In this document: positions 53,480 through 62,896 of the stretch, piece by piece
Layout: each line of letters starts with the position of its first letter
Numbering within the stretch: position 1 is the stretch's first letter
Assembly: GCA_002402465.1 (NCBI GenBank)
Contig: DHFW01000049.1
Coordinates: forward strand, 310,001-374,000
Length of the DNA stretch: 64,000 nucleotides
Direction: 5' to 3'
DNA from: Bacteroidales bacterium UBA4814
GTDB taxonomy: Bacteria > Bacteroidota > Bacteroidia > Bacteroidales > UBA7960
Program-made: the position numbers and the translations under genes
Notes under the pieces: model-generated
The model's database searches: none
What the model was told of the DNA's origin: nothing
Seen by the model: only the letters and a program-made list of their open reading frames with translations

Positions 53480-53971
53480 ATGAAGACCATTTACCTTGTT
53501 CGTCACGCCAAATCGTCCTGGGCAGATCCTGGCCAGAAAGACCATGAGCGTCCGCTGCTTGAGGTGGGCATCGACCGCACGCAAAAGGTCGCAGATTTTC
53601 TGATCAAAAAGAAGGTCAAACCCGGGCTGATCATTTCGAGCCATGCCGTACGTGCCTTTCATACCGCCCGTTTACTGGCCAAAGCCCTGGGTTTTCCCGA
53701 AGAGTCTATCCGGCAGGAGCGCCAAATTTACCTTGGTACCGAAGACAGCCTGCTCGATTTGGTGCATGCGCTGCCCGACGAACTGGATAGCGTGATGCTG
53801 GTAGGGCACAACCCGGTAATGACCGGTCTGGCGCAAATGCTCCACGCCAGGATTGCCGACGACCTCCCTACTTCAGCCGTGGTAAGCATCTCCTTTGAAA
53901 CCGATACCTGGCAAAAAGTGCTGCTTGCCTCAAAACAGGTTAACTTTGTGGTTTACCCAAGGATGCTCTGA
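53480..53971 (+). CDS. sixA: SixA-like histidine phosphatase
   Basis: A 163-residue phosphatase of the RHG branch. Catalytic motif LVRHAKSSW at residues 5-13, further His in ISSHAVRA and VGHNPVMTG. SixA removes phosphate from Hpt-type histidines in E. coli; substrates in Bacteroidota are unknown. It precedes ppk1 by 116 bases. The Hpt domain of the hybrid protein at 27603-29513 is one conceivable target, but nothing in the sequence links them. Confidence 0.9.
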   Translation: MKTIYLVRHAKSSWADPGQKDHERPLLEVGIDRTQKVADFLIKKKVKPGLIISSHAVRAFHTARLLAKALGFPEESIRQERQIYLGTEDSLLDLVHALPDELDSVMLVGHNPVMTGLAQMLHARIADDLPTSAVVSISFETDTWQKVLLASKQVNFVVYPRML

Positions 53972-54087
53972 TTTTTTTGAAAGAAAACTTAATATGGCTT
54001 TAACAGAACGCAATGGTTTTTAGCCTATTATTGCGACTTAAGGGTCCCGGACCGCACATGGCCGAACCAAAACCTGTCAGTATTTAA

Positions 54088-56154
54088 ATGAAGAAAGTGC
54101 AAAACATCAACCGTGAGATCAGCTGGCTCTCGTTCAACGAGCGGGTGCTGCAGGAGGCTGCCGATGAGCGGGTACCCCTTATTGAGCGCTTGCGGTTTCT
54201 GGGCATTTACTCCAACAACCTCGACGAGTTTTATCGCGTCAGGGTGGCAACCCTTCGTCGCCTCAGCGACTTCAGCGAGGATATCCCCGAAAATTTGCCA
54301 TTCGATCCGGCAAAGATCCTGAAAAAGATCAACGACATTGAATTGAAGCAGCAGGAGAAGTTCAACAACATATACCAGGAGCTGCTTGCCGAATTGGAAA
54401 AGCAAAGTATTTTTCTGCTCAACGAAAAGGAGCTTAACCCTGAGCAAGGGGAGTTTGTGACCCGTTTTTTCGAGGAAAATGTGCGCCCCAACCTTTTCCC
54501 TATTATGATCAAAAACTTCAAGCGCTCCTCATTTCTGCGCGACCGGGCCATATACCTTGCCGTGCACCTGCAAAAAACAGACAAGAGCATCAGGGACGAT
54601 TCGGCTCTGATCAGGGTTCCTGCTGCTAGCATTTCTCGCTTTGTTTCGCTGCCTCGTGCCAACGACAGGCAATTCATTATTTTGCTCGATGATGTAATTC
54701 GCTACAACCTTGCCAGCATTTTTTCCATTTTCGATTACGACAAGTTCGATGCTTATTCAATAAAACTTACGCGCGATGCCGAGCTCGACATCGACAACGA
54801 TGTGTCGAAAAGTTTTATGGAGCGCATAACCGAAAGCCTCAAGCAACGCAAACAGGGCCGTCCGGTGCGTTTTATTTACGATGAGGCCATGCCCAAAAGC
54901 TTGCTGAACATGCTGGCCAAAAGGCTGAAAATCTCCGAAAAAGATAATATGCACCATGGGGGGCGCTATCATAACTTCAAGGATTTCATGACATTCCCCA
55001 ATGTGGGAAAGGCTCATCTGGAATATCCTCCTTTGCCGCCCTTACCGCATCCGCAACTGGCCGGCGCAAAGAGTATGCTGGCAGTCATGCGGCAAAAAGA
55101 CATCATGCTGCACTTCCCCTACCAATCGTTTCATTACATTGTCGATTTGCTGCGCGAAGCCTCCATCGACCCAAAAGTCCGGTCCATTAAAATGACTTTG
55201 TATCGCGTGGCAAAAAACTCTAAGGTAATCAATGCCCTGATCAATGCCGCCCGTAACGGCAAAAAGGTAACCGTGTTTCTGGAGCTGCAGGCCCGCTTCG
55301 ATGAGGAAGCCAACATTTACTGGTCGGAAAAGATGCAGGAAGAAGGCGTGGAGATCATTCACGGGGTGCCGGGGCTAAAGGTGCACAGCAAGCTCATTCT
55401 CATAAAGCGTAAGGAAGGTAAGAAAACCATGCTTTATGCCAACGTCGGCACTGGCAATTTCAACGAAGAAACTGCCGGTATTTATGTCGACGACAGCCTG
55501 CTGACCTGCAACCCCCATATTACCGAAGAGGTGGACAAGGTATTCAGTCTTTTTGAGAAAACCTGGTATGCCCCGGTTAACTTCAGGCACCTGATCGTTT
55601 CGCCGTTCCGCACCCGCAATTTTATGGTGCAGCAAATTGAACGCGAAATAAAGAATGCCAGGGCGGGGAAACCTGCCGCCATTTTCTGGAAGCTAAACTC
55701 GCTGGTGGATGAGGCCATTGTGAAAAAACTTTACGCCGCCAGCAAGGCTGGCGTGAAATGCCGACTGATCGTCCGCGGCATCTGCGTACTCATCCCGGGA
55801 AAACCCGGCTTGAGTGATAATATTGAGGTGATCAGCATTGTAGACCGCTTTCTGGAACACTCGCGCGTATTTGTTTTCCACAACGAGGGGGACGAAAAGT
55901 ACTTCATCTCCTCGGCCGATATGATGACTCGTAACCTCGACCATCGAATTGAGGTGGGCTGCCCCGTGCTTGATCCCGACATTCAGCTGGAGCTGCGTAA
56001 TATGCTTGAACTGCAGTGGAGAGACAATGAGAAAGCCCGCATTTTGGATGGTCGTCAGCAAAATCATTACCGAATGGCTGCTCCCGGAGATGCTGCGGTG
56101 CGAAGCCAGGAAGCCACTTATCTTTACTTCAGACAACTGTTAAAAAAAGGATAA
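54088..56154 (+). CDS. ppk1: Polyphosphate kinase 1
   Basis: Makes polyphosphate from ATP, reversibly, in the cytoplasm or at the inner membrane. The 688 residues begin with INREISWLSFNERVLQEA. The autophosphorylated histidine is in GLKVHSKLILI in the third quarter, and the second essential histidine is in NLDHRIEVGCPV near the C-terminus. Length is normal. ppx begins 3 bases after the stop, so synthesis and degradation are co-expressed. Confidence 0.97.
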   Translation: MKKVQNINREISWLSFNERVLQEAADERVPLIERLRFLGIYSNNLDEFYRVRVATLRRLSDFSEDIPENLPFDPAKILKKINDIELKQQEKFNNIYQELLAELEKQSIFLLNEKELNPEQGEFVTRFFEENVRPNLFPIMIKNFKRSSFLRDRAIYLAVHLQKTDKSIRDDSALIRVPAASISRFVSLPRANDRQFIILLDDVIRYNLASIFSIFDYDKFDAYSIKLTRDAELDIDNDVSKSFMERITESLKQRKQGRPVRFIYDEAMPKSLLNMLAKRLKISEKDNMHHGGRYHNFKDFMTFPNVGKAHLEYPPLPPLPHPQLAGAKSMLAVMRQKDIMLHFPYQSFHYIVDLLREASIDPKVRSIKMTLYRVAKNSKVINALINAARNGKKVTVFLELQARFDEEANIYWSEKMQEEGVEIIHGVPGLKVHSKLILIKRKEGKKTMLYANVGTGNFNEETAGIYVDDSLLTCNPHITEEVDKVFSLFEKTWYAPVNFRHLIVSPFRTRNFMVQQIEREIKNARAGKPAAIFWKLNSLVDEAIVKKLYAASKAGVKCRLIVRGICVLIPGKPGLSDNIEVISIVDRFLEHSRVFVFHNEGDEKYFISSADMMTRNLDHRIEVGCPVLDPDIQLELRNMLELQWRDNEKARILDGRQQNHYRMAAPGDAAVRSQEATYLYFRQLLKKG

Positions 56155-56157
56155 TCC

Positions 56158-57060
56158 ATGCTTTTAGGTGCTGTAGATATTGGCTCCAACGCCGTGAGGC
56201 TCTTCTTTGCCAATGTGTTCGACCAGGATGGAGAAGTGGTGGCCGAGAAAGCCTCGCTGGTGCGAATACCCCTTCGCCTGGGCGAAGATGTGTTTAAAAA
56301 AGGCCGGATTTCGAAAGAAAAAGGGGAGCAACTGGTAAAAACCATGAAAGCTTTTAAGCTTTTAATTGAAGTGGTGAAGCCCTTGGCCTTCAGGGCTTGC
56401 GCCACTGCTGCCATGCGTGAAGCCGAAAACAGTTCCGGGTTGCTTAAGCGCATCAAAAAGGAAACTGGCATCGAAATAGAGGTGATCGATGGGCTCGAGG
56501 AGGCCCGCATTGTGAGTACCGTAAGCAACCTAAGCTTCGATGGCTCATTCAGCAAGGTAATGTATATCGATGTTGGCGGAGGTTCCACCGAGATATCCAT
56601 TCTGGAAAACCACCAGATCATCGCATCCAATTCCTTTAAAATTGGAACCGTAAGGCTGCTCAATGGCATGGTAAAAAGCTCGGAGTGGGATAAAATGCAA
56701 GCCTGGCTCTCGCAGTTTAAAGGCATGAACGGACAACTGCTGCTGGTAGGCTCAGGAGGTAACATTAACAAAATTAACAAGCTCTACGGCGACATTGCTC
56801 ATAAAACGCTTTCATTCTCTGAGCTTGAGCAGGCTCTTGAGCATCTGGGAAGCTACTCGGTGCAAGACCGTGTGGAGTTAATGGGCATGCGTCCCGACCG
56901 GGCCGACGTCATTATCCCGGCAGGGCAGATATTCCATTTTATTATGGATTACCTGAAGGCCGGATTCGTTTTTGTTCCTAAAATTGGCCTCTCCGATGGC
57001 ATTGTCAGCATTCTGTTTAACGAGGAAAGCAAAAAATTGGCTGGCAACAGCAAACCCTGA
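56158..57060 (+). CDS. Ppx/GppA family phosphatase
   Basis: A 300-residue sugar-kinase/actin-fold hydrolase of the exopolyphosphatase and pppGpp phosphatase family. Phosphate-binding motifs GAVDIGSNAVRL at the N-terminus and YIDVGGGSTEIS about residue 138. At ~300 residues it lacks the C-terminal HD-like domains of E. coli Ppx, the common short form. Coupled to ppk1 and followed by a (p)ppGpp synthetase/hydrolase, so either polyphosphate or pppGpp could be the substrate. Confidence 0.93.
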   Translation: MLLGAVDIGSNAVRLFFANVFDQDGEVVAEKASLVRIPLRLGEDVFKKGRISKEKGEQLVKTMKAFKLLIEVVKPLAFRACATAAMREAENSSGLLKRIKKETGIEIEVIDGLEEARIVSTVSNLSFDGSFSKVMYIDVGGGSTEISILENHQIIASNSFKIGTVRLLNGMVKSSEWDKMQAWLSQFKGMNGQLLLVGSGGNINKINKLYGDIAHKTLSFSELEQALEHLGSYSVQDRVELMGMRPDRADVIIPAGQIFHFIMDYLKAGFVFVPKIGLSDGIVSILFNEESKKLAGNSKP

Positions 57061-57096
57061 TAATTTGCAAACCAGGCTTACCAAAAATGGGTTGTC

Positions 57097-57130
57097 TTTG
57101 AGGCACTTCCCCTTATTTGCAGTATCTTTG
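57097..57130 (+). promoter_or_regulatory. Promoter of the relA/spoT homolog
   Basis: TTTG at 57097-57100, 22-base spacer and TATCTTTG at 57123-57130. Its position over an upstream in-frame GTG (57130) rules out that codon and supports ATG at 57166. Confidence 0.6.
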
Positions 57131-57165
57131 TGTTAAGCAAGCGTTTTAAGCCTATTTTACCGACT

Positions 57166-59406
57166 ATGCAGGAAACAACCACTTTTGATCAAGAACGTGC
57201 GGAAATTCTGAAACGATACCGGCAGCTCATTTCTTCGTGCCGTCCTTCCACTTCCAAGGAAGACCGCGAGATGATGCGCAAAGCTTTCGATTTTGCCGTG
57301 GAGGCACACAAGAACCATCGCCGTAAAAGTGGAGAGCCTTACATTTTCCACCCCATTGCCGTGGCACAGATCGTGGTGGAGGAAATCGGCCTGGGTACCA
57401 CCAGCGTGATTTGCTCGCTGCTGCACGATGTGGTGGAAGATACAGACTATACCCTGGCCGACATAAAGGAACATTTCGGTGAGGAGGTTGCGCGCATCAT
57501 AGATGGGCTTACCAAGATATCCGATATTTTCGATCAGACCACCTCGGTGCAGGCCGAAAACTTCCGCAAAATGCTGCTTACGCTCTCGGACGATGTCAGG
57601 GTGATTTTGATCAAACTGGCCGACCGCCTGCACAATATGCGCACCCTCGACTCCCTGCCGCCCAAAAAGCAGTTAAAAATCGCCAATGAAACCCTCTACC
57701 TGTTTGCTCCCCTGGCCCACCGCCTGGGTTTCCATGCTATAAAAAGCGAGCTGGAAGACCTGGCCCTGAAATATACCGAACCTGAGATATTTACCACCAT
57801 TTCGCAGAAGCTGGTTGACTCGGAAGAAGAACGTAACCGCTTTATCAACGCCTTTACCGATCCCATAAAAAAATCGCTGGAGAAAGAGGGATTTAACTTT
57901 ACCATTCTGGCACGTACCAAGTCCATCAGCTCCATTTGGGGCAAAATGCAGAAAAAGGAAGTGCCCTTTGAGGAGGTGTACGACATTTTTGCCATCCGCA
58001 TTATTATCGATACGCCTGAGGCTCGCGAAAAGGCCGATAGCTGGAAGGTGTACTCTATTGTAACAGATATCTACCGCCCCAACCCCGACCGCTTGCGCGA
58101 CTGGATATCCACCCCTAAAGCCAACGGATACGAGTCGCTGCACACCACGGTGATGAGCAAGTCGGGCAAATGGGTGGAAGTGCAGATACGTACCCGCCGC
58201 ATGGATGAAATAGCCGAGAAAGGCTATGCTGCCCACTGGAAATACAAGGAGTCGAAAACCGGCGAAAGCGGCATCGACAAGTGGCTTAAACGCATACGCG
58301 AGATACTGAAAACCGCTGAATCGGATGCCCTTGATTTTATTGATGACTTCAAGCTTAATCTCTTTTCCGACGAGATCATTGTGTTTACGCCCAAAGGCGA
58401 GTTGCGTACCCTGCCTATTGGCAGCACGGCACTCGACTTTGCCTACAGCATTCACTCACAAGTAGGTAACCATTGCCTGGGGGCCAAGGTAAACCATAAG
58501 CTGGTTCCGCTTAGCAATGTATTGAAAAGCGGCGACCAGGTAGAGATCATCACCTCTGCCAAGCAGGTGCCCAAGCCCGACTGGCTCAATTATGTTACTA
58601 CTGCCCGGGCTAAAGGCCGCATAAAAGCTGCCCTTAAGGAGGAACGCAAGAAACAGGCTGAGGATGGTAAGGAAATTCTTGATCGCAAACTCAAGCAGTT
58701 TAAAATCGAAAACAACCCCGCTAACATACAGAAACTGGTGGAGCATTTCAAGCTGGCCTCGCCCCTCGACCTTTACTACGATGTAGCCATTGGAAAGATC
58801 GGTCAAAAGGAGCTGAAGGCCTACCACTTAGAGCAGGAAAAAGGCGGAATTCTCAGTTACCTGAAAAATCCTTTCGGACGATCCAGGGAGGCTGCTCCCC
58901 AGGAAAAAACGCAGGAAGACCCCATAAGGCAACAGCTCAAGAGCAAACCCGACACCCTGCTCATTGGCGACAACCTCGAAAACCTGAACTACACCCTTTC
59001 GCCCTGCTGTAATCCAATTCCCGGCGACGATGTTTTCGGCTTCGTTACCATAAACGAAGGCATAAAGATTCATCGCAACAACTGTCCAAATGCCCTGCAG
59101 CTCATGTCGAAGTACGCCTATCGTATTGTAAAGGCCAAATGGATCACCAGCAAAAACATTGCTTTTCTTTCGGGTATCCGGATTAAAGGGATCGACGAAA
59201 TCGGCTTGCTTCGTAACCTCACCAATACCATTTCCAGCGAATATAACATCAATATTCGCAGTATTAATATCGATACCAATGCCGGTACTTTCGAAGGAAC
59301 GGTGATGTTGTATATTTATGATACCCAGCATCTTAGCAACCTTATTAATAAGCTAAAAAAACTAAAGGGGGTGCAGTCAGTGTCGCGGATCGGGAAAATT
59401 TCTTAG
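57166..59406 (+). CDS. Bifunctional RelA/SpoT-type (p)ppGpp synthetase/hydrolase
   Basis: A 746-residue stringent-response enzyme. HD hydrolase domain about 45-190 with the catalytic SLLHDVVEDT motif intact; synthetase domain about 235-355 (RTKSISSIWGKM, YDIFAIRII, HTTVMSKSGKWVEVQIRT); TGS about 405-465; C-terminal zinc-finger-like segment (CCNPIPGDDVFGF) and ACT domain about 670-745. Both activities look complete, so this is a Rel/SpoT-type long enzyme. It follows ppk1-ppx under its own promoter. Confidence 0.95.
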   Translation: MQETTTFDQERAEILKRYRQLISSCRPSTSKEDREMMRKAFDFAVEAHKNHRRKSGEPYIFHPIAVAQIVVEEIGLGTTSVICSLLHDVVEDTDYTLADIKEHFGEEVARIIDGLTKISDIFDQTTSVQAENFRKMLLTLSDDVRVILIKLADRLHNMRTLDSLPPKKQLKIANETLYLFAPLAHRLGFHAIKSELEDLALKYTEPEIFTTISQKLVDSEEERNRFINAFTDPIKKSLEKEGFNFTILARTKSISSIWGKMQKKEVPFEEVYDIFAIRIIIDTPEAREKADSWKVYSIVTDIYRPNPDRLRDWISTPKANGYESLHTTVMSKSGKWVEVQIRTRRMDEIAEKGYAAHWKYKESKTGESGIDKWLKRIREILKTAESDALDFIDDFKLNLFSDEIIVFTPKGELRTLPIGSTALDFAYSIHSQVGNHCLGAKVNHKLVPLSNVLKSGDQVEIITSAKQVPKPDWLNYVTTARAKGRIKAALKEERKKQAEDGKEILDRKLKQFKIENNPANIQKLVEHFKLASPLDLYYDVAIGKIGQKELKAYHLEQEKGGILSYLKNPFGRSREAAPQEKTQEDPIRQQLKSKPDTLLIGDNLENLNYTLSPCCNPIPGDDVFGFVTINEGIKIHRNNCPNALQLMSKYAYRIVKAKWITSKNIAFLSGIRIKGIDEIGLLRNLTNTISSEYNINIRSINIDTNAGTFEGTVMLYIYDTQHLSNLINKLKKLKGVQSVSRIGKIS

Positions 59407-59454
59407 CCTTGTAAGTAGTTGAAAAACAGTTAATAGCTTAATTATTTATAAAGA

Positions 59455-59485
59455 TTTCAAATAACAAATTTTTTTCATATCTTTG
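59455..59485 (+). promoter_or_regulatory. Probable promoter of the Fur-family gene
   Basis: TTTC at 59455-59458, 19-base spacer and TATCTTTG at 59478-59485. A leader of about 100 bases follows, with GC-rich segments GTTGCCGC and CGGCGGC flanking a small ATGC/GCAT hairpin, possibly regulatory. Confidence 0.55.
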
Positions 59486-59593
59486 AGCCAATCAGCCCGG
59501 CAAACAGTTGATGTACGGGAAGGTTGCCGCTCTTTCGGGAGGATGCATGAAAGCATATTCCGGCGGCTTTCAGAACTGTATAATTTTGCTTAG

Positions 59594-60064
59594 ATGAGGG
59601 AATCCAAGGCATTTCAGGAGGTTTACGAAGCCGTTAAAAACATTTTTTCTTCCTACCTCACGGCCAACGGGCACAGGAAAACGCCCGAACGTTTTACCAT
59701 TTTGCGTGAGATCTATCTCACCGAAGGCCATTTTGATGTGGAGTCGCTCTATATCAAAATGAAAAATAACAAGTACCGCGTTAGCCGGGCCACCCTTTAC
59801 AACACCATAGAGTTGCTTCAAAACTGCAAACTGGTTATTAAGCATCAGTTTGGAAAAAATGTAGCGCAGTTCGAGAAATCCTACAAGTACAAACAGCACG
59901 ATCATGTAATCTGCACCGAATGCGGCCTGGTGTATGAGTTCTGCGATCCGCGCTTGCAGGAAATTCAGAACTCCGTGCAGGAAATCATGAATGTGAAGAT
60001 CACCCATCGTTCCTTTGTTTTTTACGGCCTCTGCGTTGATTGCCAGAAACTGAAAGAAAAATAA
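59594..60064 (+). CDS. Fur-family transcriptional regulator
   Basis: A 156-residue metal-responsive repressor. Winged helix at about 25-90 with recognition helix VSRATLYNTIELL; dimerisation and metal-binding part with QHDHVICTECG (about 112-122), a Glu/Asp cluster (YEFCDPRL) and a second Cys pair CVDC near the C-terminus, giving the structural zinc site. It could sense iron (Fur), zinc (Zur) or peroxide (PerR); the sequence alone does not decide. purA follows after 134 bases with its own promoter. Confidence 0.92.
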   Translation: MRESKAFQEVYEAVKNIFSSYLTANGHRKTPERFTILREIYLTEGHFDVESLYIKMKNNKYRVSRATLYNTIELLQNCKLVIKHQFGKNVAQFEKSYKYKQHDHVICTECGLVYEFCDPRLQEIQNSVQEIMNVKITHRSFVFYGLCVDCQKLKEK

Positions 60065-60105
60065 AACACCAGCATTTTTTGTTTCAGGTTTATTGGGTAA
60101 AACAG

Positions 60106-60136
60106 TTTGCGCTGTGCCCAAAATGCGTTAAATTTG
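60106..60136 (+). promoter_or_regulatory. Promoter of purA
   Basis: TTTG at 60106-60109, 19-base spacer and TAAATTTG at 60129-60136, an excellent match to the Bacteroidota consensus, about 62 bases ahead of the purA ATG. Confidence 0.75.
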
Positions 60137-60198
60137 GCCTTGCAATGAAGCGTGCGTAACAGCCGCTTTTTTTATGTCATATTCTTAACAAAAGTATA

Positions 60199-61503
60199 AT
60201 GAAGCAGGCCAATAAAGCAGATGTACTGCTTGGATTGCAATGGGGCGATGAGGGCAAGGGCAAGATCGTAGATGTGCTAACGCCCAATTACCAATTGATT
60301 GCCCGTTTTCAGGGCGGCCCCAACGCCGGGCACACCCTCGAGTTCGAAAACCGCAAGTATGTGCTGCATACCATCCCCTCAGGCATTTTCCATGCCGGCA
60401 GCAAAAACCTTATTGGCAGCGGGGTGGTAATTGACCCTTTTATTTTCAGCCAGGAGCTCGACCATCTCGATATTGACCAGGAGCAGCTGCGCCAAAGTTT
60501 GCTGATCTCGGCCCGCGCACACCTGATCACGCCCGGCCACCGCCTGCTCGATGCCGCCAACGAAGCTTCCAAAGGCCTGAAGAAGATCGGCAGCACCCTA
60601 AAGGGCATTGGGCCCACCTACACAGATAAAATTGCCCGAAGCGGCCTGCGACTGGGCGATTCCAATCACCCTGATTTTGAAAACATTTATCAGCAGTTGA
60701 AGGAATCGCACCTGCGGCTGGTAAAGGGTCTGGGCTATTCGAAAGACGATTTCAAAATTGAATGCATGCCTTTTGATGAATATGAGAAGCAATGGTTCGA
60801 AGGCCTGCACCGCATCCAGCAGCTTCAGTTGGTGGAAAGCGAAGTTTACATAAACCAGGCACTCGACAGCGGGGTAAAGGTGCTGGCCGAAGGCGCCCAG
60901 GGTACCCTGCTCGACATTGACTTCGGCTCCTATCCTTATGTTACCTCCAGCAACACCATTGCCGCCGGCGCCTGCACAGGACTGGGCCTGGCACCCACCC
61001 GCATAGGGGAGGTGTATGGCATCTTCAAGGCCTATTGCACCCGCGTAGGCAGCGGGCCTTTCCCCACCGAACTATTCGATGCCGATGGCGAAAACCTGCG
61101 CAAAAGGGGCAACGAATTTGGTTCTACCACCGGCCGCCCGCGACGCTGCGGCTGGCTCGACCTGCCCGCCCTGAAATACTCTGTTATGCTAAACGGCGTA
61201 AGCCAACTTATTATGACTAAAGTGGATGTGCTTAGCGAGATGAAACAATTCAAGGTTTGTGTGGGCTACAATTACAATGGCAAGCTGGTTGAATTCCTGC
61301 CTTCTTCATTCGAACCCGAAAAGCTCAAGCCTGTGCTGATCGACTTCAAGGGCTGGAATCGCGACCTGGCTTCGTTTAAATCCATAGAGGAGCTGCCCGC
61401 CGAACTCCATGACTATCTTCGACTCATTGAAGATTTTGTGAAGGTACCCATCGAGATCGTATCTACTGGCCCCGACCGCACCCAGACCCTCTTCAGAAAA
61501 TAA
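60199..61503 (+). CDS. purA: Adenylosuccinate synthetase
   Basis: Joins IMP and aspartate using GTP in AMP synthesis. The 434 residues have LGLQWGDEGKGKIVD near the N-terminus, GPNAGHT (about 46) and TGRPRRCGWLD (about 312). Length is normal. A methyltransferase gene follows after 17 bases. Confidence 0.97.
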   Translation: MKQANKADVLLGLQWGDEGKGKIVDVLTPNYQLIARFQGGPNAGHTLEFENRKYVLHTIPSGIFHAGSKNLIGSGVVIDPFIFSQELDHLDIDQEQLRQSLLISARAHLITPGHRLLDAANEASKGLKKIGSTLKGIGPTYTDKIARSGLRLGDSNHPDFENIYQQLKESHLRLVKGLGYSKDDFKIECMPFDEYEKQWFEGLHRIQQLQLVESEVYINQALDSGVKVLAEGAQGTLLDIDFGSYPYVTSSNTIAAGACTGLGLAPTRIGEVYGIFKAYCTRVGSGPFPTELFDADGENLRKRGNEFGSTTGRPRRCGWLDLPALKYSVMLNGVSQLIMTKVDVLSEMKQFKVCVGYNYNGKLVEFLPSSFEPEKLKPVLIDFKGWNRDLASFKSIEELPAELHDYLRLIEDFVKVPIEIVSTGPDRTQTLFRK

Positions 61504-61520
61504 ACGGCAAAAGGAATACT

Positions 61521-62357
61521 ATGAGCCGCTTGCTCCGCAAACTCTATTACCTCTTGCCACCTAAGCCCAGACGGGTTTTCAGGCGCCTGTTCTTTCTGCC
61601 GATTGACCTGGCCGAAAGCCTTATGGGCAAGCGCCCGGAGCTGGTGCCGCCACGTGGAAAAATATTCGTGGGGCAGGGTGATTTTGTGGAGATCGGCGAC
61701 AGCCTGCTGCGGCACTTTCAGCAGCTTTGCCAATTGCAACCCCACCAGCGCGTGCTCGATGTGGGCTGTGGCATCGGCCGCATTGCCCGGCCACTGGCAG
61801 GCTTCCTCAACGAAAAAGGCAGCTACGAAGGCTTCGACATTGTGAAGGAAGGCATCGACTGGTGCAAAAAGCATTATGCTCCCTATCCCAATTTTAGGTT
61901 CCTTTACACCCCCTTGCAAAACGACCTCTACAACCTTTCAACCGATCAAAAGGCCTCTGACTTTACTTTCCCTTACGGGGAAAATGAATTCGACCTGGTG
62001 GTGCTCACCTCCGTCTTCACCCATATGCAACCCGCCGACGTGGCCCATTACCTGAAGGAGATCGGCAGGGTGATGAAACCCGGCGGACGCTGCTTCGCCA
62101 CTTTCTTCATCATCACCCCGGCATCAGAAAAGCATCTGGATGAAGCCGAAAACCCCTTCTTCGCGCACCGCTACGGGCATTACTTCCTGCACAACCCCAG
62201 GGTGAAAGATGCCAACATCGCCTACCGGCACGAATACCTGGCCGGACTTTTCAGCAATGCGGGCCTTGAGCAACTGCAGTTCCATCCCGGCTGGTGGGCC
62301 GGCCTGCCTCAAGAGCAATGCATTAACTTTCAGGATGTGGTGGTATTGGGGAAGTAA
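61521..62357 (+). CDS. SAM-dependent class I methyltransferase
   Basis: A 278-residue protein with the SAM-binding glycine motif VLDVGCGIGRIARPL about residues 77-91, the acidic residue in YEGFDIV about 112 and LVVLTSVFTHM about 158. It looks like a small-molecule or lipid methyltransferase; the Arg-rich N-terminal 35 residues could contact the membrane. The target is not identifiable. It lies in the purA transcript by spacing (17 bases). Confidence 0.88.
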   Translation: MSRLLRKLYYLLPPKPRRVFRRLFFLPIDLAESLMGKRPELVPPRGKIFVGQGDFVEIGDSLLRHFQQLCQLQPHQRVLDVGCGIGRIARPLAGFLNEKGSYEGFDIVKEGIDWCKKHYAPYPNFRFLYTPLQNDLYNLSTDQKASDFTFPYGENEFDLVVLTSVFTHMQPADVAHYLKEIGRVMKPGGRCFATFFIITPASEKHLDEAENPFFAHRYGHYFLHNPRVKDANIAYRHEYLAGLFSNAGLEQLQFHPGWWAGLPQEQCINFQDVVVLGK

Positions 62358-62448
62358 GTAGATACTGCTTCACGACCGTTCTCCATGTCAATTAATCCCA
62401 TTCGGGCTCTCCCCTGGTTCAAATATAAAACATAGTTTACGCAAGAAT

Positions 62449-62523
62449 AACACGTAACCAACACGTAGTTTAAACGTATTTACACGTTTCAACTACGTGT
62501 TAACTACGTTTGAACTACGTTTA
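62449..62523. repeat. Cluster of 11-base AACTACGT-type repeats in both orientations
   Basis: Three tandem units AACTACGTGTT, AACTACGTTTG, AACTACGTTTA occupy 62491-62523. Two inverted units lie at 62449-62470; the unit at 62460-62470 is the exact reverse complement of 62491-62501. The spacer has an AACGT...ACGTT near-palindrome. It could be a protein-binding array, an origin-like iteron cluster or a folded RNA. Confidence 0.7.
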
Positions 62524-62737
62524 AACTCTGACCCTCAAACGACCCGGTAAGGTATGGGCCTGGCCTTTGGAATGGTTGGTTTACCTTCGCTGAATTCGAG
62601 TCAAATTTGCAGACCTTAGAGATTTCAACTCCCTGCAACACCACTGATCGAAATTTCTCTATCCACATCGATTATTCTTTAATTTGCCCCTTCTAAGCGG
62701 ATTCGCATTTATTTATTTGAAAAATATTTGAAACCCG

Positions 62738-62759
62738 AGACGCGCCGCAAGGCGCGTCT
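62738..62759. repeat. REP hairpin type 1, left of RAYT
   Basis: AGACGCGCC and GGCGCGTCT pair perfectly around GCAA. Same stem core as 63429-63458. Confidence 0.85.
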
Positions 62760-62786
62760 GTATAGTGATTGCAGTGAGAGAAAATT

Positions 62787-62808
62787 AGCCGCGCCGGCAG
62801 GCGCGGCT
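62787..62808. repeat. REP hairpin type 2, left of RAYT
   Basis: AGCCGCGCC and GGCGCGGCT pair perfectly around GGCA. Same stem core as 63481-63502. It lies 27 bases after hairpin type 1. Confidence 0.85.
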
Positions 62809-62896
62809 CTACTATGGGGTGGGGCGGTTTTATGGTTTTGATTTTATTTTGAAGATTTGTAATTTCACGGGAATAATAAAAAGATCTTCGTGTTTT

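Larger units (their letters stand above)
62358..62896. other. 539-base intergenic stretch: ACGT-type repeats and RAYT-linked hairpins
   Basis: No gene. It contains the 11-base repeat cluster at 62449-62523 and the two hairpins at 62738-62808 that match a pair on the other side of the RAYT gene. Confidence 0.8.

Noticed and set aside
62449..62523. CRISPR array
   Set aside because: Units are only 11 bases, contiguous and in both orientations; no spacers and no cas genes.
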